The position numbers were made by a program, and so were the translations under genes. This document shows positions 16,336 through 25,365 of a DNA stretch of 64,000 nt, in pieces. Source of the DNA: Sphingobacteriales bacterium (lineage in GTDB: Bacteria; Bacteroidota; Bacteroidia; Chitinophagales; Chitinophagaceae); assembly GCA_004144185.1 (NCBI GenBank), contig SEFP01000003.1:1-64000 (forward strand), in the 5' to 3' direction. Within the stretch, counting starts at the first letter, position 1. Each line of letters starts with the position of its first letter. Below the pieces are notes generated by a model that was not told the origin of the DNA, did not search any database, and was given only the letters and a program-made list of their open reading frames with translations.

Positions 16336-18915
16336 ATGAATCAAAAACTACTTTATCTCTTCGTTTCTCTGCTGTCTTTAAGCGCCATCACTGCCCGGGC
16401 CACCGTTTACTATGTGGATGGCTCGAAGCCCAACAACGATAGTACCGGTACTTCCTGGGGTACCGCTAAGCGGGACGTGCAGGCAGCCATTAATGCAGCC
16501 ACGGTAGACGGAGATGAGGTCTGGGTAAAGGCCGGCACTTACCTGCCTACGCTGGACGGTACCGGTAATGCCAGCCCGACCGATCCCCGGGATAAGCTTT
16601 TTTATATTGTCAACACGAACATCAGATTCTATGGTGGGTTTTCCGGAACTGAGACGGTGGCTGGTCAGCGAAATGCTGCGACCCACATAACGATCCTGAG
16701 CGGCGACCTGGACCCCGGTGCCGGTACAGCCGATGCCTATCACGTAATTGCGATCCGCGCCCGCACCAATGCCTGTCAGATGGATGGGTTTACCATCACG
16801 GGCGGTCGGGCAAACGGAAGCAATACAGCAACTATTGGAGGCGCTGCTATCAACCGCAATACGGGTGGCGGCATGCTTAATCTCGGTAATAACAGCGCGC
16901 TGGTAAGCAACTGTATTTTTTCATCGAATACGACCGCTGTATATGGTGGTGGTGGTGGTATGTATAACCTCAACAGCAGCCCAACATTAAGTAATTGCAT
17001 CTTTTCTGCCAATACAGCCAGTGGTGGTGGCGGAATGTATAACAATAACAGCAGCCCGACGCTAACTAACTGCACCTTCTCTGGGAATGTAGCCACTACA
17101 GGCGGCCCTGGTTTTAGCGGTGGTGGTATCTACAATTACGGAACCAGTACACCAGTAGTAAGTGGCTGTATCTTCTCGGCCAATATATCTGCCGGTGAAG
17201 GTGGTGGCATCAATTCGGTCAGCGGTCTGACCCTGACCAACTGTGTCTTCTCGGCCAATACTGCTGGTACTACCGGCGGTGGAGCGAACATCATCGGAGG
17301 CCTCACCTTGAATAACTGCGTTTTCTCCGGAAACACTGCCGTTAATCTGGGAGGCGCTCTTGTTACCAATAACAACGTAACCGGCCGCAATTGCACTTTT
17401 TATAATAATTCGGTTACCGGTGCCACTGGTCTGGGCGGCGGACTGTACTATACAAGCAACGGTGGTGGTACGCTGACTAACTGCATCCTCTGGGGCAACA
17501 CTACACCCAATAACAGCAATGATGCAAACCGCGAGGAACTCTACAAGGATGGTACCGGAACGGGGCTGACGGTGAGCTACAGCATCATTCGCGACTACCG
17601 CAGCACTGTCACCAATAACTATACAGCCGGAACGGGCTTCCGGATTGCCGACCCACGCTTTTTTAATACTGCAGATCCCGACGGGTCCGATCATATCTGG
17701 CGCACGGCCGATGACGGTCTGACTCTGCAGGCCTGCTCGCCGGCTATCGACGCCGGCATCACAACAAACCCGACCATTCCTACCGATATTTTGGGCAGCA
17801 ACCGGTCGGGTACGTACGACCTGGGAGCCTATGAGTACCAGGGCACACCCACCAGTGGAATCGCCGGTTCTTCTGCTTCTGCTACCGCTACGGCCGGGAG
17901 CTCTTACAGCGGTGGGTTCGGTTCCTGCGGAGCGGTCATTTCGGATGTGGCTGCCTCCGGGGCCAGCCCGGTTTCGGGTTCGGTAACGGCACAGGTGTAT
18001 GTGCAGAGTACCGCCCCAAGTGCCAACGGACAGCCGTATGTACGGCGCACATATGACATCCGCCCTGCGACCAACCCGAATACCGCTACAGCTAACATTA
18101 CCCTGTACTTCACGCAGGGAGATTTCGATAACTATAACACGGCCCGCGGCGCTTACCCATCACTGCCGGTAGACGCTGCCGATGCGGCAAATAATAAAGC
18201 CAACCTGCGTGTCACCCAGCAGCACGGTACCTCCACAACCGGGGTACCGGGCTCGTACACTGGCTGGAGTGGAACCGGCCCGGCCAATGTGCTGCTCACT
18301 CCTACGTCTGTTTTCTGGAGTGCGGCACTGTCGCGCTGGGAGGTGAATTTCCCTGTAACGGGTTTCTCCGGATTTTTCGTACACAGCGGTTCTACAACGG
18401 CACTACCCCTGCAATTACTGTCCTTTAGTGGCCGTGTACAGGGCCGGTTCAACGAACTGGACTGGAAGGTAGGAGACGAGGCGCCGGGTACGTCCTACAT
18501 ATTGGAGCGGAGCGCAACGGGTGCTACGTTCGAAGCTATCGGTACTGTTTTGGGTACCGGCAAAGAAGACTACCGTTACAGCGACGAGTTCGTTCCGGAA
18601 CATGCCTATTACCGGCTGCGCAGCACGGTTGCGGATGGTATGATTCAGTACAGTGCAGTTGTGTTAGTACGGCGTAGCGTTACAGGGGAAGGTACGGTAA
18701 CACTTGCTCCGCAGCCGGCTCAAAACACGCTGGTACTCACCAATACGGATGCAGCTTTAAACGGTACGGCAGCACTGGTGATGGATGTGCAGGGTAGAGC
18801 GATTGCCCGATTTACGGTTACTTCGTCTGTGTCGCTTCCGGTGAGTAATTGGGTCCCCGGTTTGTACACGCTCCGGCTGGCTACGGGTGAGGTATTGCGC
18901 ATCATTAAGCAGTAA
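16336..18915 (+). CDS. Secreted parallel beta-helix repeat protein with T9SS sorting domain
   Basis: 859 residues. Signal peptide about 1-22. 'VYYVDGSKPNNDSTGTSWGTA' (shortened) and 'EVWVKAGTY' are the usual opening of right-handed beta-helix proteins in this phylum. From about 150 to 400 come repeats of the form 'L.NC.FS.NTA..GGG', each one coil of the helix, then 'LQACSPAIDAG' as in choice-of-anchor Q proteins. The C-terminus has a 'LPLQLLSFSGRVQG' linker module and a divergent sorting domain ending in RIIKQ; the usual YPNP is 'LAPQPAQN'. Most likely a surface-exposed adhesin or polysaccharide-active scaffold; no catalytic residues can be assigned. The promoter shares its layout with the adhesin at 4497. 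Confidence 0.85.
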   Translation: MNQKLLYLFVSLLSLSAITARATVYYVDGSKPNNDSTGTSWGTAKRDVQAAINAATVDGDEVWVKAGTYLPTLDGTGNASPTDPRDKLFYIVNTNIRFYGGFSGTETVAGQRNAATHITILSGDLDPGAGTADAYHVIAIRARTNACQMDGFTITGGRANGSNTATIGGAAINRNTGGGMLNLGNNSALVSNCIFSSNTTAVYGGGGGMYNLNSSPTLSNCIFSANTASGGGGMYNNNSSPTLTNCTFSGNVATTGGPGFSGGGIYNYGTSTPVVSGCIFSANISAGEGGGINSVSGLTLTNCVFSANTAGTTGGGANIIGGLTLNNCVFSGNTAVNLGGALVTNNNVTGRNCTFYNNSVTGATGLGGGLYYTSNGGGTLTNCILWGNTTPNNSNDANREELYKDGTGTGLTVSYSIIRDYRSTVTNNYTAGTGFRIADPRFFNTADPDGSDHIWRTADDGLTLQACSPAIDAGITTNPTIPTDILGSNRSGTYDLGAYEYQGTPTSGIAGSSASATATAGSSYSGGFGSCGAVISDVAASGASPVSGSVTAQVYVQSTAPSANGQPYVRRTYDIRPATNPNTATANITLYFTQGDFDNYNTARGAYPSLPVDAADAANNKANLRVTQQHGTSTTGVPGSYTGWSGTGPANVLLTPTSVFWSAALSRWEVNFPVTGFSGFFVHSGSTTALPLQLLSFSGRVQGRFNELDWKVGDEAPGTSYILERSATGATFEAIGTVLGTGKEDYRYSDEFVPEHAYYRLRSTVADGMIQYSAVVLVRRSVTGEGTVTLAPQPAQNTLVLTNTDAALNGTAALVMDVQGRAIARFTVTSSVSLPVSNWVPGLYTLRLATGEVLRIIKQ

Positions 18916-19085
18916 ATTAAACTGACAACTGAAACAGCTCTTTGACAGAGGGCAATAGCTGATTTCGCATCTGTTATTTGCGTTATTAATTTGGACCGCT
19001 CGGAGGTCGAAGGACCAGCTGATTTTTAGTACTTCTTGTTCTGCTTCAACAGGCCCATTGTATTTTGACCGACCCCTTCTATTCT

Positions 19086-19671
19086 ATGTGCAGACCCATT
19101 GTGGTGCTTCTGGCATTGAGCCTACTGACTGGCTGCAAGAAAGACGATCCTGCTTCATCCGCTCCCAACACGTCCGGAAATGGCAGTGCCACGATTACTG
19201 ATTCCCTGGCGGTCTACAAGAAGGTATACGGCGCATCCAGTGTAACCAGCGATGGGTACCTAGGTAACCTTCACCAGCACGGGCGTACCCGATCATAAAA
19301 GCGTCTACTTCGCTACCAGCGACGCGCGAGGTATGAAGCTTTTCCCGGAACGACGTTTGGTGGAAACACCTTCCACAAGAATCCAAACACCATCGTCACG
19401 CAGTCATACACATTTAAGATTCCGCGCCACCCGGCGATTATCACTACCACGTAGAGCCGCGCTCCCTCACCGTAACCAAAGGCTCTAGTGCATTGTTAGG
19501 ATTTCTGCTGGATGGCTATCCGGTCTATGGCCCAAAAGAAGAAGACAGTACCACGGTCACCAACGCGATGCTGGACAGCTACCACAGTCATACCCACAAA
19601 ACAGCCGATTTCCCAACCGGAACCTATCACTACTAGATCACCAGTGCCGATCCCTATGCGGAAGATCAGGA
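19086..19671 (+). pseudogene. Broken YHYH-domain lipoprotein
   Basis: Starts MCRPIVVLLALSLLTGCKK, a lipoprotein signal with Cys at about 18. The reading then shifts frame near 19260 and near 19331 and meets an in-frame TAG near 19451. Following the shifts, the protein reads 'TGVPDHKSVYFATSDARYEAF', shortened, then 'FHKNPNTIVTQSYTFKIPR', 'LLGFLLDGYPVYGP' and 'YHSHTHKTADFPTGTYHY' just before another TAG at 19634. These are the landmarks of the YHYH protein family, whose function is poorly known. Several independent lesions make a sequencing error unlikely. Confidence 0.75.
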
Positions 19672-19918
19672 CATTACTGCGCCCAACTGGCACTTGCTTA
19701 CGGGTCCAAAGGCAGTTATTTATTCGTTGGCACGCCGGTCGTACTTCGCTGAAGAAGAGTTCGGGTTTTCACGGGATAGCAGTGCGTTTTTGCACACGGA
19801 GCATGTGTTGCTGGTGGACTGTACCGGACGCCTCCGTGGGATTTACAACGGCGCCCTGGCGTTAGAGATTGAACGATGTATGCGGGATGCAGCACTTCTG
19901 TTGAATGAGAAGGAGTAG
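19672..19918 (+). pseudogene. C-terminal remnant of an SCO1/SenC protein fused to the YHYH remnant
   Basis: In the same frame as the end of the YHYH remnant, the sequence reads 'DITAPNWHLLTG', then 'FLHTEHVLLVDCTGRLRGIYNG' (shortened) and ends in LLLNEKE. This is the C-terminal third of SCO proteins, which deliver copper to cytochrome oxidase, including the conserved His of 'HTEH'. The CxxxC copper site of the N-terminal part is missing. A deletion between neighbouring yhyH and sco genes would give this arrangement. Confidence 0.7.
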
Positions 19919-19927
19919 GGTACTGTT

Positions 19928-20270
19928 CTTTTGCAATTTTGAATATACTGCTGTCACTTGGGCTTAGCAGGTAAAGTCCGGGATTAAGAGCTGCACTATC
20001 CATCATTCTCTAACCTTTGCGTATTGCTCAGGACCCTGCTGCTGTTCTTGCCGGCTCTGCGAGCTGTCATGATAGAGTCAGTAGCTATAGATATACAGCA
20101 TAGCCGTACTGCTTTCCCGGATTAAAATGATGCATACCGCGCTCGGTGCTTTGATATAATACTGTTGAGTCGTAGCGGAATCGTGGTATTGGTACCGTGG
20201 ACAAAAAAATCCGGGAAACCAGCCACCTGCATGTAAGCCTCATTTGAATAAATTATTCTGTCCTTTCAGT
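19928..20270 (-). other. Possible decayed coding sequence
   Basis: The interval 19919-20291 has no intact gene. On the minus strand, frames read IIYSNEAYMQVAGFPDFFVH near 20250, and near 19990 LNPGLYLLSPSDSSIFKIAK then a stop, the latter resembling the end of a T9SS sorting domain. Stops and shifts separate them. Weak evidence; it could be chance. Confidence 0.3.
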
Positions 20271-20291
20271 ATTTAAATCTCGTTTACGGAT

Positions 20292-20651
20292 CTAGTAGAA
20301 AGCGTCTTCAAAATGGGTCCATTCGTAAGCGCCGGTTACAGGATTCAGAATGATGCTGATGATGTCATACCGGAGGGTAGGGAACTGCGTATGATCCCAC
20401 AAAAAGGCTTCAGCAGCACTGCGCAGATGCGCTTTTTTGCGTGCGTCCACAAAATCTTCCGGAAACCCGAATGCTGTTCCCTGACGGGTCTTCACCTCTA
20501 CAAATATCCACTGATTGTCGAACGAAGCGATGAGATCGACCTCCTTTTTGCCACTCCGCCAGTTCCGGAAATGCACCTGATAGCCTTTGCCCGCCAAAAT
20601 TTCTGCGGCTAATGTTTCGCCGAGTGCGCCCGTTTCGTTATGTTTGGACAT
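20292..20651 (-). CDS. yraN: YraN/UPF0102 family endonuclease-like protein
   Basis: 119 residues, the typical length. 'GALGETLAAEILAGKGY', then 'EVDLIA' and 'IFVEVKTRQG' give the E..D..ExK arrangement of a PD-(D/E)XK fold resembling Holliday-junction resolvases; activity in the family is unproven. It starts five bases from the ATG of the divergent isomerase gene, so the two promoters must lie inside each other's coding regions. Confidence 0.9.
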   Translation of the reverse strand: MSKHNETGALGETLAAEILAGKGYQVHFRNWRSGKKEVDLIASFDNQWIFVEVKTRQGTAFGFPEDFVDARKKAHLRSAAEAFLWDHTQFPTLRYDIISIILNPVTGAYEWTHFEDAFY

Positions 20652-20656
20652 TCGTT

Positions 20657-21655
20657 ATGGAGATGAATCAACTTATTCAGGCGTTTCCGGAGCAGCTTCA
20701 GGAAGCCCTCGCCATTGGTCAGCAATATACGTTCAAGACTGCGCCTAAGCCCTTCAAAAACATTGTTCTGGCGGGTCTCGGCGGGTCCGGAATCGGCGGC
20801 TCTATCGTTCAGAACTTTGTGTTTGACACGATCACAATTCCATTCTGGGTCAATAAGGAATACACACTACCGGCGTTTGTAGATGCCGACTCACTGGTGA
20901 TTGCCTGTTCCTATTCAGGGAATACTGAAGAAACGCTGGTCGCCGCTGCGGAAGCGCTGCAAAAAGGCGCAACGGTAGTGGCTGTTACCGCCGGTGGTGC
21001 CCTGCAACAGTTCTGCGAGCAACACGATCTGGACTGCATGCTGGTTCCCAGCGGAATGCCGCCGCGTGCCTGCCTGGGCTATTCGATTGTGCAACTCCTG
21101 TATGCACTCCGGCATTTCCAATACATTGATGGCGCATTCGAAAGTGACATCCGCGCTACAAGCGACCTGCTGAAAACCAACCAGTCCCGCTACGAAACAA
21201 TCGGACGTGAACTGGCGGAACAACTGTATCAGAAACTGCCTATTATCTATGCCTCCGGACGTATGGAAGGCATGGCGGTGCGGTTCCGGCAGCAGCTCAA
21301 TGAAAACAGTAAAGTACTGGGCTGGCACGGAGTCATTCCGGAAATGAATCACAACGAACTGGTTGGCTGGCGCGATGTCGATGATCAGCGGGTCGTGGTG
21401 CTGCTGCGCACTCCGTCCGATTCTGAACGGGTGGTGTTCCGGATGGAAATCAACAAAGACGTGTACCGGCAATACACACCGCATGTGCTGGAACTCATGG
21501 CCGAGGGTACCACCTTCTGGGAACAGCTGTTCTCACTCGTGCACATGACCGACTGGTGCTCTGTGTACCTGGCCGACCTGCGTGGAGTCAATGCTACAGA
21601 AGTAAAAGTGATTGACGCTTTAAAAGCCAAACTGAACGAAAATCCGGTTGTGTAA
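20657..21655 (+). CDS. Bifunctional phosphoglucose/phosphomannose isomerase (SIS domain)
   Basis: ATG 20657 is chosen because the upstream start at 20612 would overlap yraN and lie upstream of the predicted transcription start. 332 residues. First SIS domain with 'VLAGLGGSGIGGSIV' at about 37-51 and 'ACSYSGNTEET' for sugar-phosphate binding. C-terminal PGI/PMI domain with 'MNHNELVGW' carrying the catalytic His/Glu. It interconverts glucose-6-P, mannose-6-P and fructose-6-P, feeding glycolysis and sugar nucleotide synthesis. A TATGTTTG box at 20639-20646 would place the transcript start about six bases before the ATG. Confidence 0.88.
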   Translation: MEMNQLIQAFPEQLQEALAIGQQYTFKTAPKPFKNIVLAGLGGSGIGGSIVQNFVFDTITIPFWVNKEYTLPAFVDADSLVIACSYSGNTEETLVAAAEALQKGATVVAVTAGGALQQFCEQHDLDCMLVPSGMPPRACLGYSIVQLLYALRHFQYIDGAFESDIRATSDLLKTNQSRYETIGRELAEQLYQKLPIIYASGRMEGMAVRFRQQLNENSKVLGWHGVIPEMNHNELVGWRDVDDQRVVVLLRTPSDSERVVFRMEINKDVYRQYTPHVLELMAEGTTFWEQLFSLVHMTDWCSVYLADLRGVNATEVKVIDALKAKLNENPVV

Positions 21656-21691
21656 GCCACCCGGAGTTCCGAAATATTCAAATTTTATCTG

Positions 21692-21724
21692 AACGAAGCG
21701 CTTCAAAGCGCTTCGTTTTTGTTT
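21692..21724 (+). terminator. Terminator of the isomerase gene
   Basis: AACGAAGCGCTT / AGCGCTTCGTT around CAA, then TTTTTG. Strong rho-independent form. Confidence 0.9.
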
Positions 21725-21776
21725 AAAGGAATCAGGCTGCCGGATGGAGGGAGATTGTGGAAAAAAGTTCCGGAAA

Positions 21777-21812
21777 TTTTTTGGTGTCAATGCATCTGTT
21801 GACTTACTTTTG
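21777..21812 (+). promoter_or_regulatory. SRP RNA promoter
   Basis: A TACTTTTG -7 box at 21805-21812 and a T-rich/TTGG -33 region near 21778-21784. The RNA's terminal helix begins at 21817, five bases past the box, which calibrates transcription starts for this genome. Confidence 0.75.
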
Positions 21813-21816
21813 CCGC

Positions 21817-21917
21817 CCTGACAAGTCTTTTACGGCCAGCTCCTGCTGAACTCCCCCAGGACCGGAAGGTAGCAAGGGTAAGCGGTTGAAGCGGCGCGAT
21901 AGAAGGTGCTTGTCAGG
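21817..21917 (+). ncRNA. ffs: Signal recognition particle RNA, small bacterial (4.5S) type
   Basis: About 101 nt. The ends CCTGACAAG and CTTGTCAGG pair to close the helix. The apical domain has CCCAGGACCGGAAGG followed by TAGCAAGGG, the conserved asymmetric loop and GGAA tetraloop that bind Ffh. A T-run (ATTTTTTATTTT) follows. With Ffh and FtsY it targets inner-membrane and secreted proteins. The Alu domain is absent, as in most Gram-negative bacteria. Confidence 0.92.
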
Positions 21918-22003
21918 ATTTTTTATTTTAGGCAACTTCCGGAAGCGTATTCCGGTACTTCTGGCCTTCCGCTTTCAAACCATCTTCTGTAACCGTACGT
22001 GAT

Positions 22004-22657
22004 ATGAAATTCTTTATCGACACAGCCAATCTGGCTCAGATCCGGGAAGCCAATGACCTGGGCGTTCTGGATGGCGTAACGACCAATCCTTCGCTGATGG
22101 CTAAGGAAGGAATCAAGGGTGTGGATGCCATTCTGGATCATTACAAAGCTATTTGTGAGATTGTAGACGGCCCCATCTCTGCTGAGGTATTGGGAACGAC
22201 GTTCGATGAAATCATCGAGGAAGGACAGAAATTTGCGGCGCTTCATGAAAATATCATTGTGAAAGTGCCGATGATCCGTGAAGGAATCAAAGCCATCAAG
22301 TGGTTTACGGATAACGGCATCAAGACCAATTGTACCCTGGTATTCTCGGCAGGGCAGGCGATTCTGGCGGCAAAGGCCGGTGCTACCTATGTATCCCCTT
22401 TTATCGGACGGATCGATGATGGTAACTGGGATGGCATTCAGCTGATCGAGCAGATTGTAACCATCTACAACACGCAGGGTTATATGACCGAAGTGCTGGC
22501 AGCATCAATTCGGTCTCCGTTGCACATTGTAAAATGCGCTGAAGCTGGTGCCGACGTGGTGACTACACCGCTGGCATCCATTCTGGGGCTGCTGAAGCAT
22601 CCGCTGACCGATCTGGGACTGGAGCAGTTCCTGAAAGACGCCAAAACTCTTGGCTAA
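22004..22657 (+). CDS. fsa: Transaldolase / fructose-6-phosphate aldolase family
   Basis: 217 residues, the short transaldolase type. Starts MKFFIDTANLAQIREA. 'GVTTNPSLMAKEG' at about 24-36 and 'IIVKVPM' with the Schiff-base Lys87 define the class I aldolase active site; 'GATYVSPFIGRIDD' forms the phosphate-binding end. It acts either as a transaldolase of the pentose phosphate pathway or as an F6P aldolase; sequence alone does not separate these, though members in this phylum are usually transaldolases. It follows the SRP RNA gene. Confidence 0.9.
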   Translation: MKFFIDTANLAQIREANDLGVLDGVTTNPSLMAKEGIKGVDAILDHYKAICEIVDGPISAEVLGTTFDEIIEEGQKFAALHENIIVKVPMIREGIKAIKWFTDNGIKTNCTLVFSAGQAILAAKAGATYVSPFIGRIDDGNWDGIQLIEQIVTIYNTQGYMTEVLAASIRSPLHIVKCAEAGADVVTTPLASILGLLKHPLTDLGLEQFLKDAKTLG

Positions 22658-22681
22658 GCTGGTTTTAAAAATACATTTCAG

Positions 22682-22711
22682 AAAAGGCCCGTAGTTTATG
22701 GGCCTTTTTTA
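22682..22711 (+). terminator. Terminator of fsa
   Basis: AAAAGGCCC / GGGCCTTTTTT around GTAGTTTAT. It overlaps the first in-frame start of the next gene, arguing for that gene's later ATG. Confidence 0.9.
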
Positions 22712-22730
22712 TAGCCTCAATCAGGTATCT

Positions 22731-23075
22731 ATGCGTACGATTGCACTGTTGGTGGTGTCCAACTGTTTTATGACCTACGCTTGGTATGGGCATCTGAAAA
22801 GCAATGCAGCGGCCTTGCCGCTCTGGAAACTGATCCTGATTAGTTGGGGCATTGCCTTCTTCGAATACCTGTTCATGGTGCCGGCCAATAACATTTATGG
22901 AAAGCGGGAAGGGTTTTCAGCCTTTCAGCTTAAGACCATTCAGGAAGTCATTTCGCTGGTAGTCTTTGGTGTTTTTGCGGTGCTGGTGCTGAAGGAAAAG
23001 CTGCAATGGAATTATCTGGCGGCGTTTGCCTGCATCCTGCTGGCCGTTGTATTTATGTTTTACAAAAAAGGATGA
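22731..23075 (+). CDS. DMT-family small membrane protein (DUF486)
   Basis: 114 residues from ATG 22731 (MRTIALLVVSNCFMTYAWYGH). Four hydrophobic helices fill the protein (about 3-20, 35-52, 66-85, 90-108). 'SWGIAFFEYLFMVPANNIYG' is the characteristic DUF486 centre. The family is distantly related to drug/metabolite transporters; substrate unknown. It follows fsa after a terminator and is convergent with ompA. Confidence 0.85.
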   Translation: MRTIALLVVSNCFMTYAWYGHLKSNAAALPLWKLILISWGIAFFEYLFMVPANNIYGKREGFSAFQLKTIQEVISLVVFGVFAVLVLKEKLQWNYLAAFACILLAVVFMFYKKG

Positions 23076-23106
23076 CCAAAACAGCATCCGTATAAAGAAG
23101 AGACCC

Positions 23107-23125
23107 GTAATATTTATTATGTAAA
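23107..23125. repeat. GTAATATTTATTATGTAAA repeat, copy 1
   Basis: A 19-base sequence in the convergent interval between the DMT gene and the OmpA gene. It is repeated exactly at 40662-40680, also between convergent genes. Its ATTTATTATGT core recurs at 60198 and 4592. Confidence 0.6.
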
Positions 23126-23162
23126 CTAAGATAGATTTTATCCGATACTTTCTGATTAAGGG

Positions 23163-24038
23163 TCAGCGCTCCAGAATCCGGATTTCTACCCGGCGATTAA
23201 CGGCTGCCGCATTCAGCGTCGTGTCTCTGGCAATGATTGGATATTGCTTTCCGAATCCGACCGATTCCAGTCGGCTACCTGCGATTCCTTTCTTTTTCAG
23301 ATAGCCTGCGATAAATATTGCACGATTCTCCGAAAGTCGGTATTCTTGCGTTTGTTCATCCAGTGCATCTTTGACTTTCGTTGTATCAATACAGCAAACA
23401 TGTCCTTCGATCCGGATCCGCAGGGCAGGGGCCGCCTGAAGTGCCGCTGCCAGTGCATCCAGTTCAGAAGCCGACTGTTCGTAAATGACATGACGACCGG
23501 GCGGGAAGTACAGCTTTGCCAGTTGAAAGGTTTTGCCCACCGCCGTAGTCGCCAGCTGTTCCGGAATCGAATTTTTTACATCCGGTTTGGCCGGGTTGTT
23601 GGGTGTCGGGCCGGGAAGCGATTGCCGTTCTGCCGCCAGGATACTGCCACTGATCAGGTCTACCCGGCGATGATCGGCAATCCCATCCACAGCTTCCGGA
23701 CGCGTAGCAGGCAGTTCGCCTTTTGCGGTTACCTCCATCAAACGGCGCGTCGAAAACTTATTTTGCAGCAGATAATCCCGGATGGTGTTGGCACGTGCCT
23801 GTGAAAGCTGCTGGTTGTAAGGAGTGCTTCCCCGGAAATCCGCATACCCCACAATCGTCAGTGCCCGATCCGGTCGGATGGCGTTGTAATACAGCGCAGA
23901 ATCCAGCGTCTTCCGGATGGCAGGATTGATCTGCGACTGGGCCGTTGGAAAGTACAACCGCAACGTATCCGCCGCCCGGACCGGTGCCAAACCAGTCAGC
24001 AAACCGACTGCAATTAAAAACCGCAACAATACGGGCAT
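23163..24038 (-). CDS. OmpA-family protein with two OmpA-like domains
   Basis: 291 residues from the ATG at 24038 (MPVLLRFLIAVGLLTG); an earlier start at 24131 would put 31 non-signal residues ahead of the signal peptide. Two OmpA C-like peptidoglycan-binding domains in tandem: about 30-135 ('LTIVGYADFRGSTPYNQQLSQARANTI', shortened, then 'DHRRVDL') and about 175-290 ('RIEGHVCC', 'LSENRAIFIAGYL', 'NRRVEIRIL'). No N-terminal barrel is present, so it is probably a periplasmic or lipid-free protein that contacts the cell wall. The CC in the second domain's first motif is uncommon. Confidence 0.85.
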   Translation of the reverse strand: MPVLLRFLIAVGLLTGLAPVRAADTLRLYFPTAQSQINPAIRKTLDSALYYNAIRPDRALTIVGYADFRGSTPYNQQLSQARANTIRDYLLQNKFSTRRLMEVTAKGELPATRPEAVDGIADHRRVDLISGSILAAERQSLPGPTPNNPAKPDVKNSIPEQLATTAVGKTFQLAKLYFPPGRHVIYEQSASELDALAAALQAAPALRIRIEGHVCCIDTTKVKDALDEQTQEYRLSENRAIFIAGYLKKKGIAGSRLESVGFGKQYPIIARDTTLNAAAVNRRVEIRILER

Positions 24039-24076
24039 GGCCTTTGCAACACAATTTGCAGAAAGGTAAAGCTGCA

Positions 24077-24295
24077 ATGCACGATTCACCAAACCCGCCC
24101 CGAAAAAAAGCCATTCGCAAAACGCTGGCACTGACTGCCCTGCGCGTTACCGTACTGTACCTGGCGTATCATCACCTGATGCTGCCGAAACAGCAGCTGG
24201 TTCCGCGCGAGGTTCAACGAGGGCTGTGGACCTCTCTTAAAAACGCCTGGAAGCTAAGCCGGAATGGCGTCCGGGTCCTCCGGCAAAGCCTGTGA
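24077..24295 (+). CDS. Small hypothetical protein with one hydrophobic segment
   Basis: 72 residues from ATG 24077 (MHDSPNPPRKKAIRK). A basic N-terminus precedes a possible helix at about 17-36 (LALTALRVTVLYLAYHHLML), then a basic, amphipathic tail. Its start lies 38 bases from the divergent ompA start. I do not recognise the family. The upstream extension to 23945 is antisense to ompA and not credible. Confidence 0.5.
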   Translation: MHDSPNPPRKKAIRKTLALTALRVTVLYLAYHHLMLPKQQLVPREVQRGLWTSLKNAWKLSRNGVRVLRQSL

Positions 24296-24313
24296 TAGAT
24301 TCCGGAAGGCTTT

Positions 24314-25336
24314 TTAGTCTTGCCGTGCGCCTGCGTACATCAGTTCAATAATGCGCACTACCTCGCGGCCTTCTGCTGCGGTAGTCATCATTGGGTCGTT
24401 TCCGGCCAGGACTGAAACTACATTTTCAATCACGCGGTCGTGGTTGCTCATAGAGCCTTCGTACGTGCCATACTGGTTCGGTAGGTTGCCGGAGTCGGTC
24501 AGAATCAGCGGCGCTCCATCCAATTGCTGGTAGTCAATCGTATTGAGGTATTGGCCTCCGATCTTGACTGTCCCGCGTTCCCCAAACAACGTAATGCTGC
24601 CTTCCATGTTTTTCCGGAACGCGCCGGTGGTAAAGCAAAATGAAATCAAAGCTCCGTTGGTGGCCCGGAGTGAAAAAATTCCGGAATCTTCAAACTCGGT
24701 GTTGTGCTGGTGCAAGGCATTTTTTACCCAGCCCTGTGCCGTCGTTACCGGACCGTTCAGGTAATACAAAATGTCTACAAAATGGCTGAATTGCGTAAAC
24801 AGACAGCCGCCGTCGAGTGCCTGGGTACCCCGCCAGTCGCTTTGACTGTAATAGGCATCGTTCCGGTTCCAGAACCCATTTACCTGGATGAGGAAAATGG
24901 TTCCGAGTCGTCCGGAATCCAATGCCTGCTTCACGGCCTGCACCGGTGGATTGTAGCGGTTTTGCTTGACAGCAAAGATGTTCCGGCCGGTCTGTTTACT
25001 CGTTGCAATCATCTGGTCGCACTCGGCTACTGACAACGCCATGGGCTTCTCGACCACCACATCCATTCCGCCTTCCATCGCTCCCACTGCGTGAACTGCA
25101 TGCAGGCCATTAGGAGTGCAGATACAAACGACCGTTTGAGGAGGTAGCGCAACTAGCAGTTCATCCAATGAATAGTATACCAATACATCCGGAAACCGGC
25201 TGCGGGCGTCTGCCTGCCGGGTCACATCCGCATCACAGATGGCTACCAGTTGCGCGCCGGTCTGTTGCGAAATATGGTGTGCATGACGCTGGCCAATATT
25301 GCCAAAGCCGAGAACGGCGAAACGAACGGTATCCAA
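24314..25336 (-). CDS. Gfo/Idh/MocA-family oxidoreductase
   Basis: 340 residues. N-terminal Rossmann domain with 'VLGFGNIGQRHAHHI' at about 8-22 and 'VVVEKPMALSVAEC' at about 93-106, where the EKP lysine is catalytic in the family. C-terminal GFO_IDH_MocA_C domain with 'GGCLFTQFSHFVDILYYLNG' (about 174-193), placing the active-site His as in WlbA-type enzymes. It probably oxidises or reduces a sugar nucleotide such as a UDP-hexuronate, but the substrate is inferred only from family resemblance. A TATTTTCG box at 25361-25354 gives a short leader. No polysaccharide gene cluster surrounds it. Confidence 0.85.
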   Translation of the reverse strand: MDTVRFAVLGFGNIGQRHAHHISQQTGAQLVAICDADVTRQADARSRFPDVLVYYSLDELLVALPPQTVVCICTPNGLHAVHAVGAMEGGMDVVVEKPMALSVAECDQMIATSKQTGRNIFAVKQNRYNPPVQAVKQALDSGRLGTIFLIQVNGFWNRNDAYYSQSDWRGTQALDGGCLFTQFSHFVDILYYLNGPVTTAQGWVKNALHQHNTEFEDSGIFSLRATNGALISFCFTTGAFRKNMEGSITLFGERGTVKIGGQYLNTIDYQQLDGAPLILTDSGNLPNQYGTYEGSMSNHDRVIENVVSVLAGNDPMMTTAAEGREVVRIIELMYAGARQD

Positions 25337-25365
25337 AGCTGAAAGGAAAGCAGCGAAAATAACAC

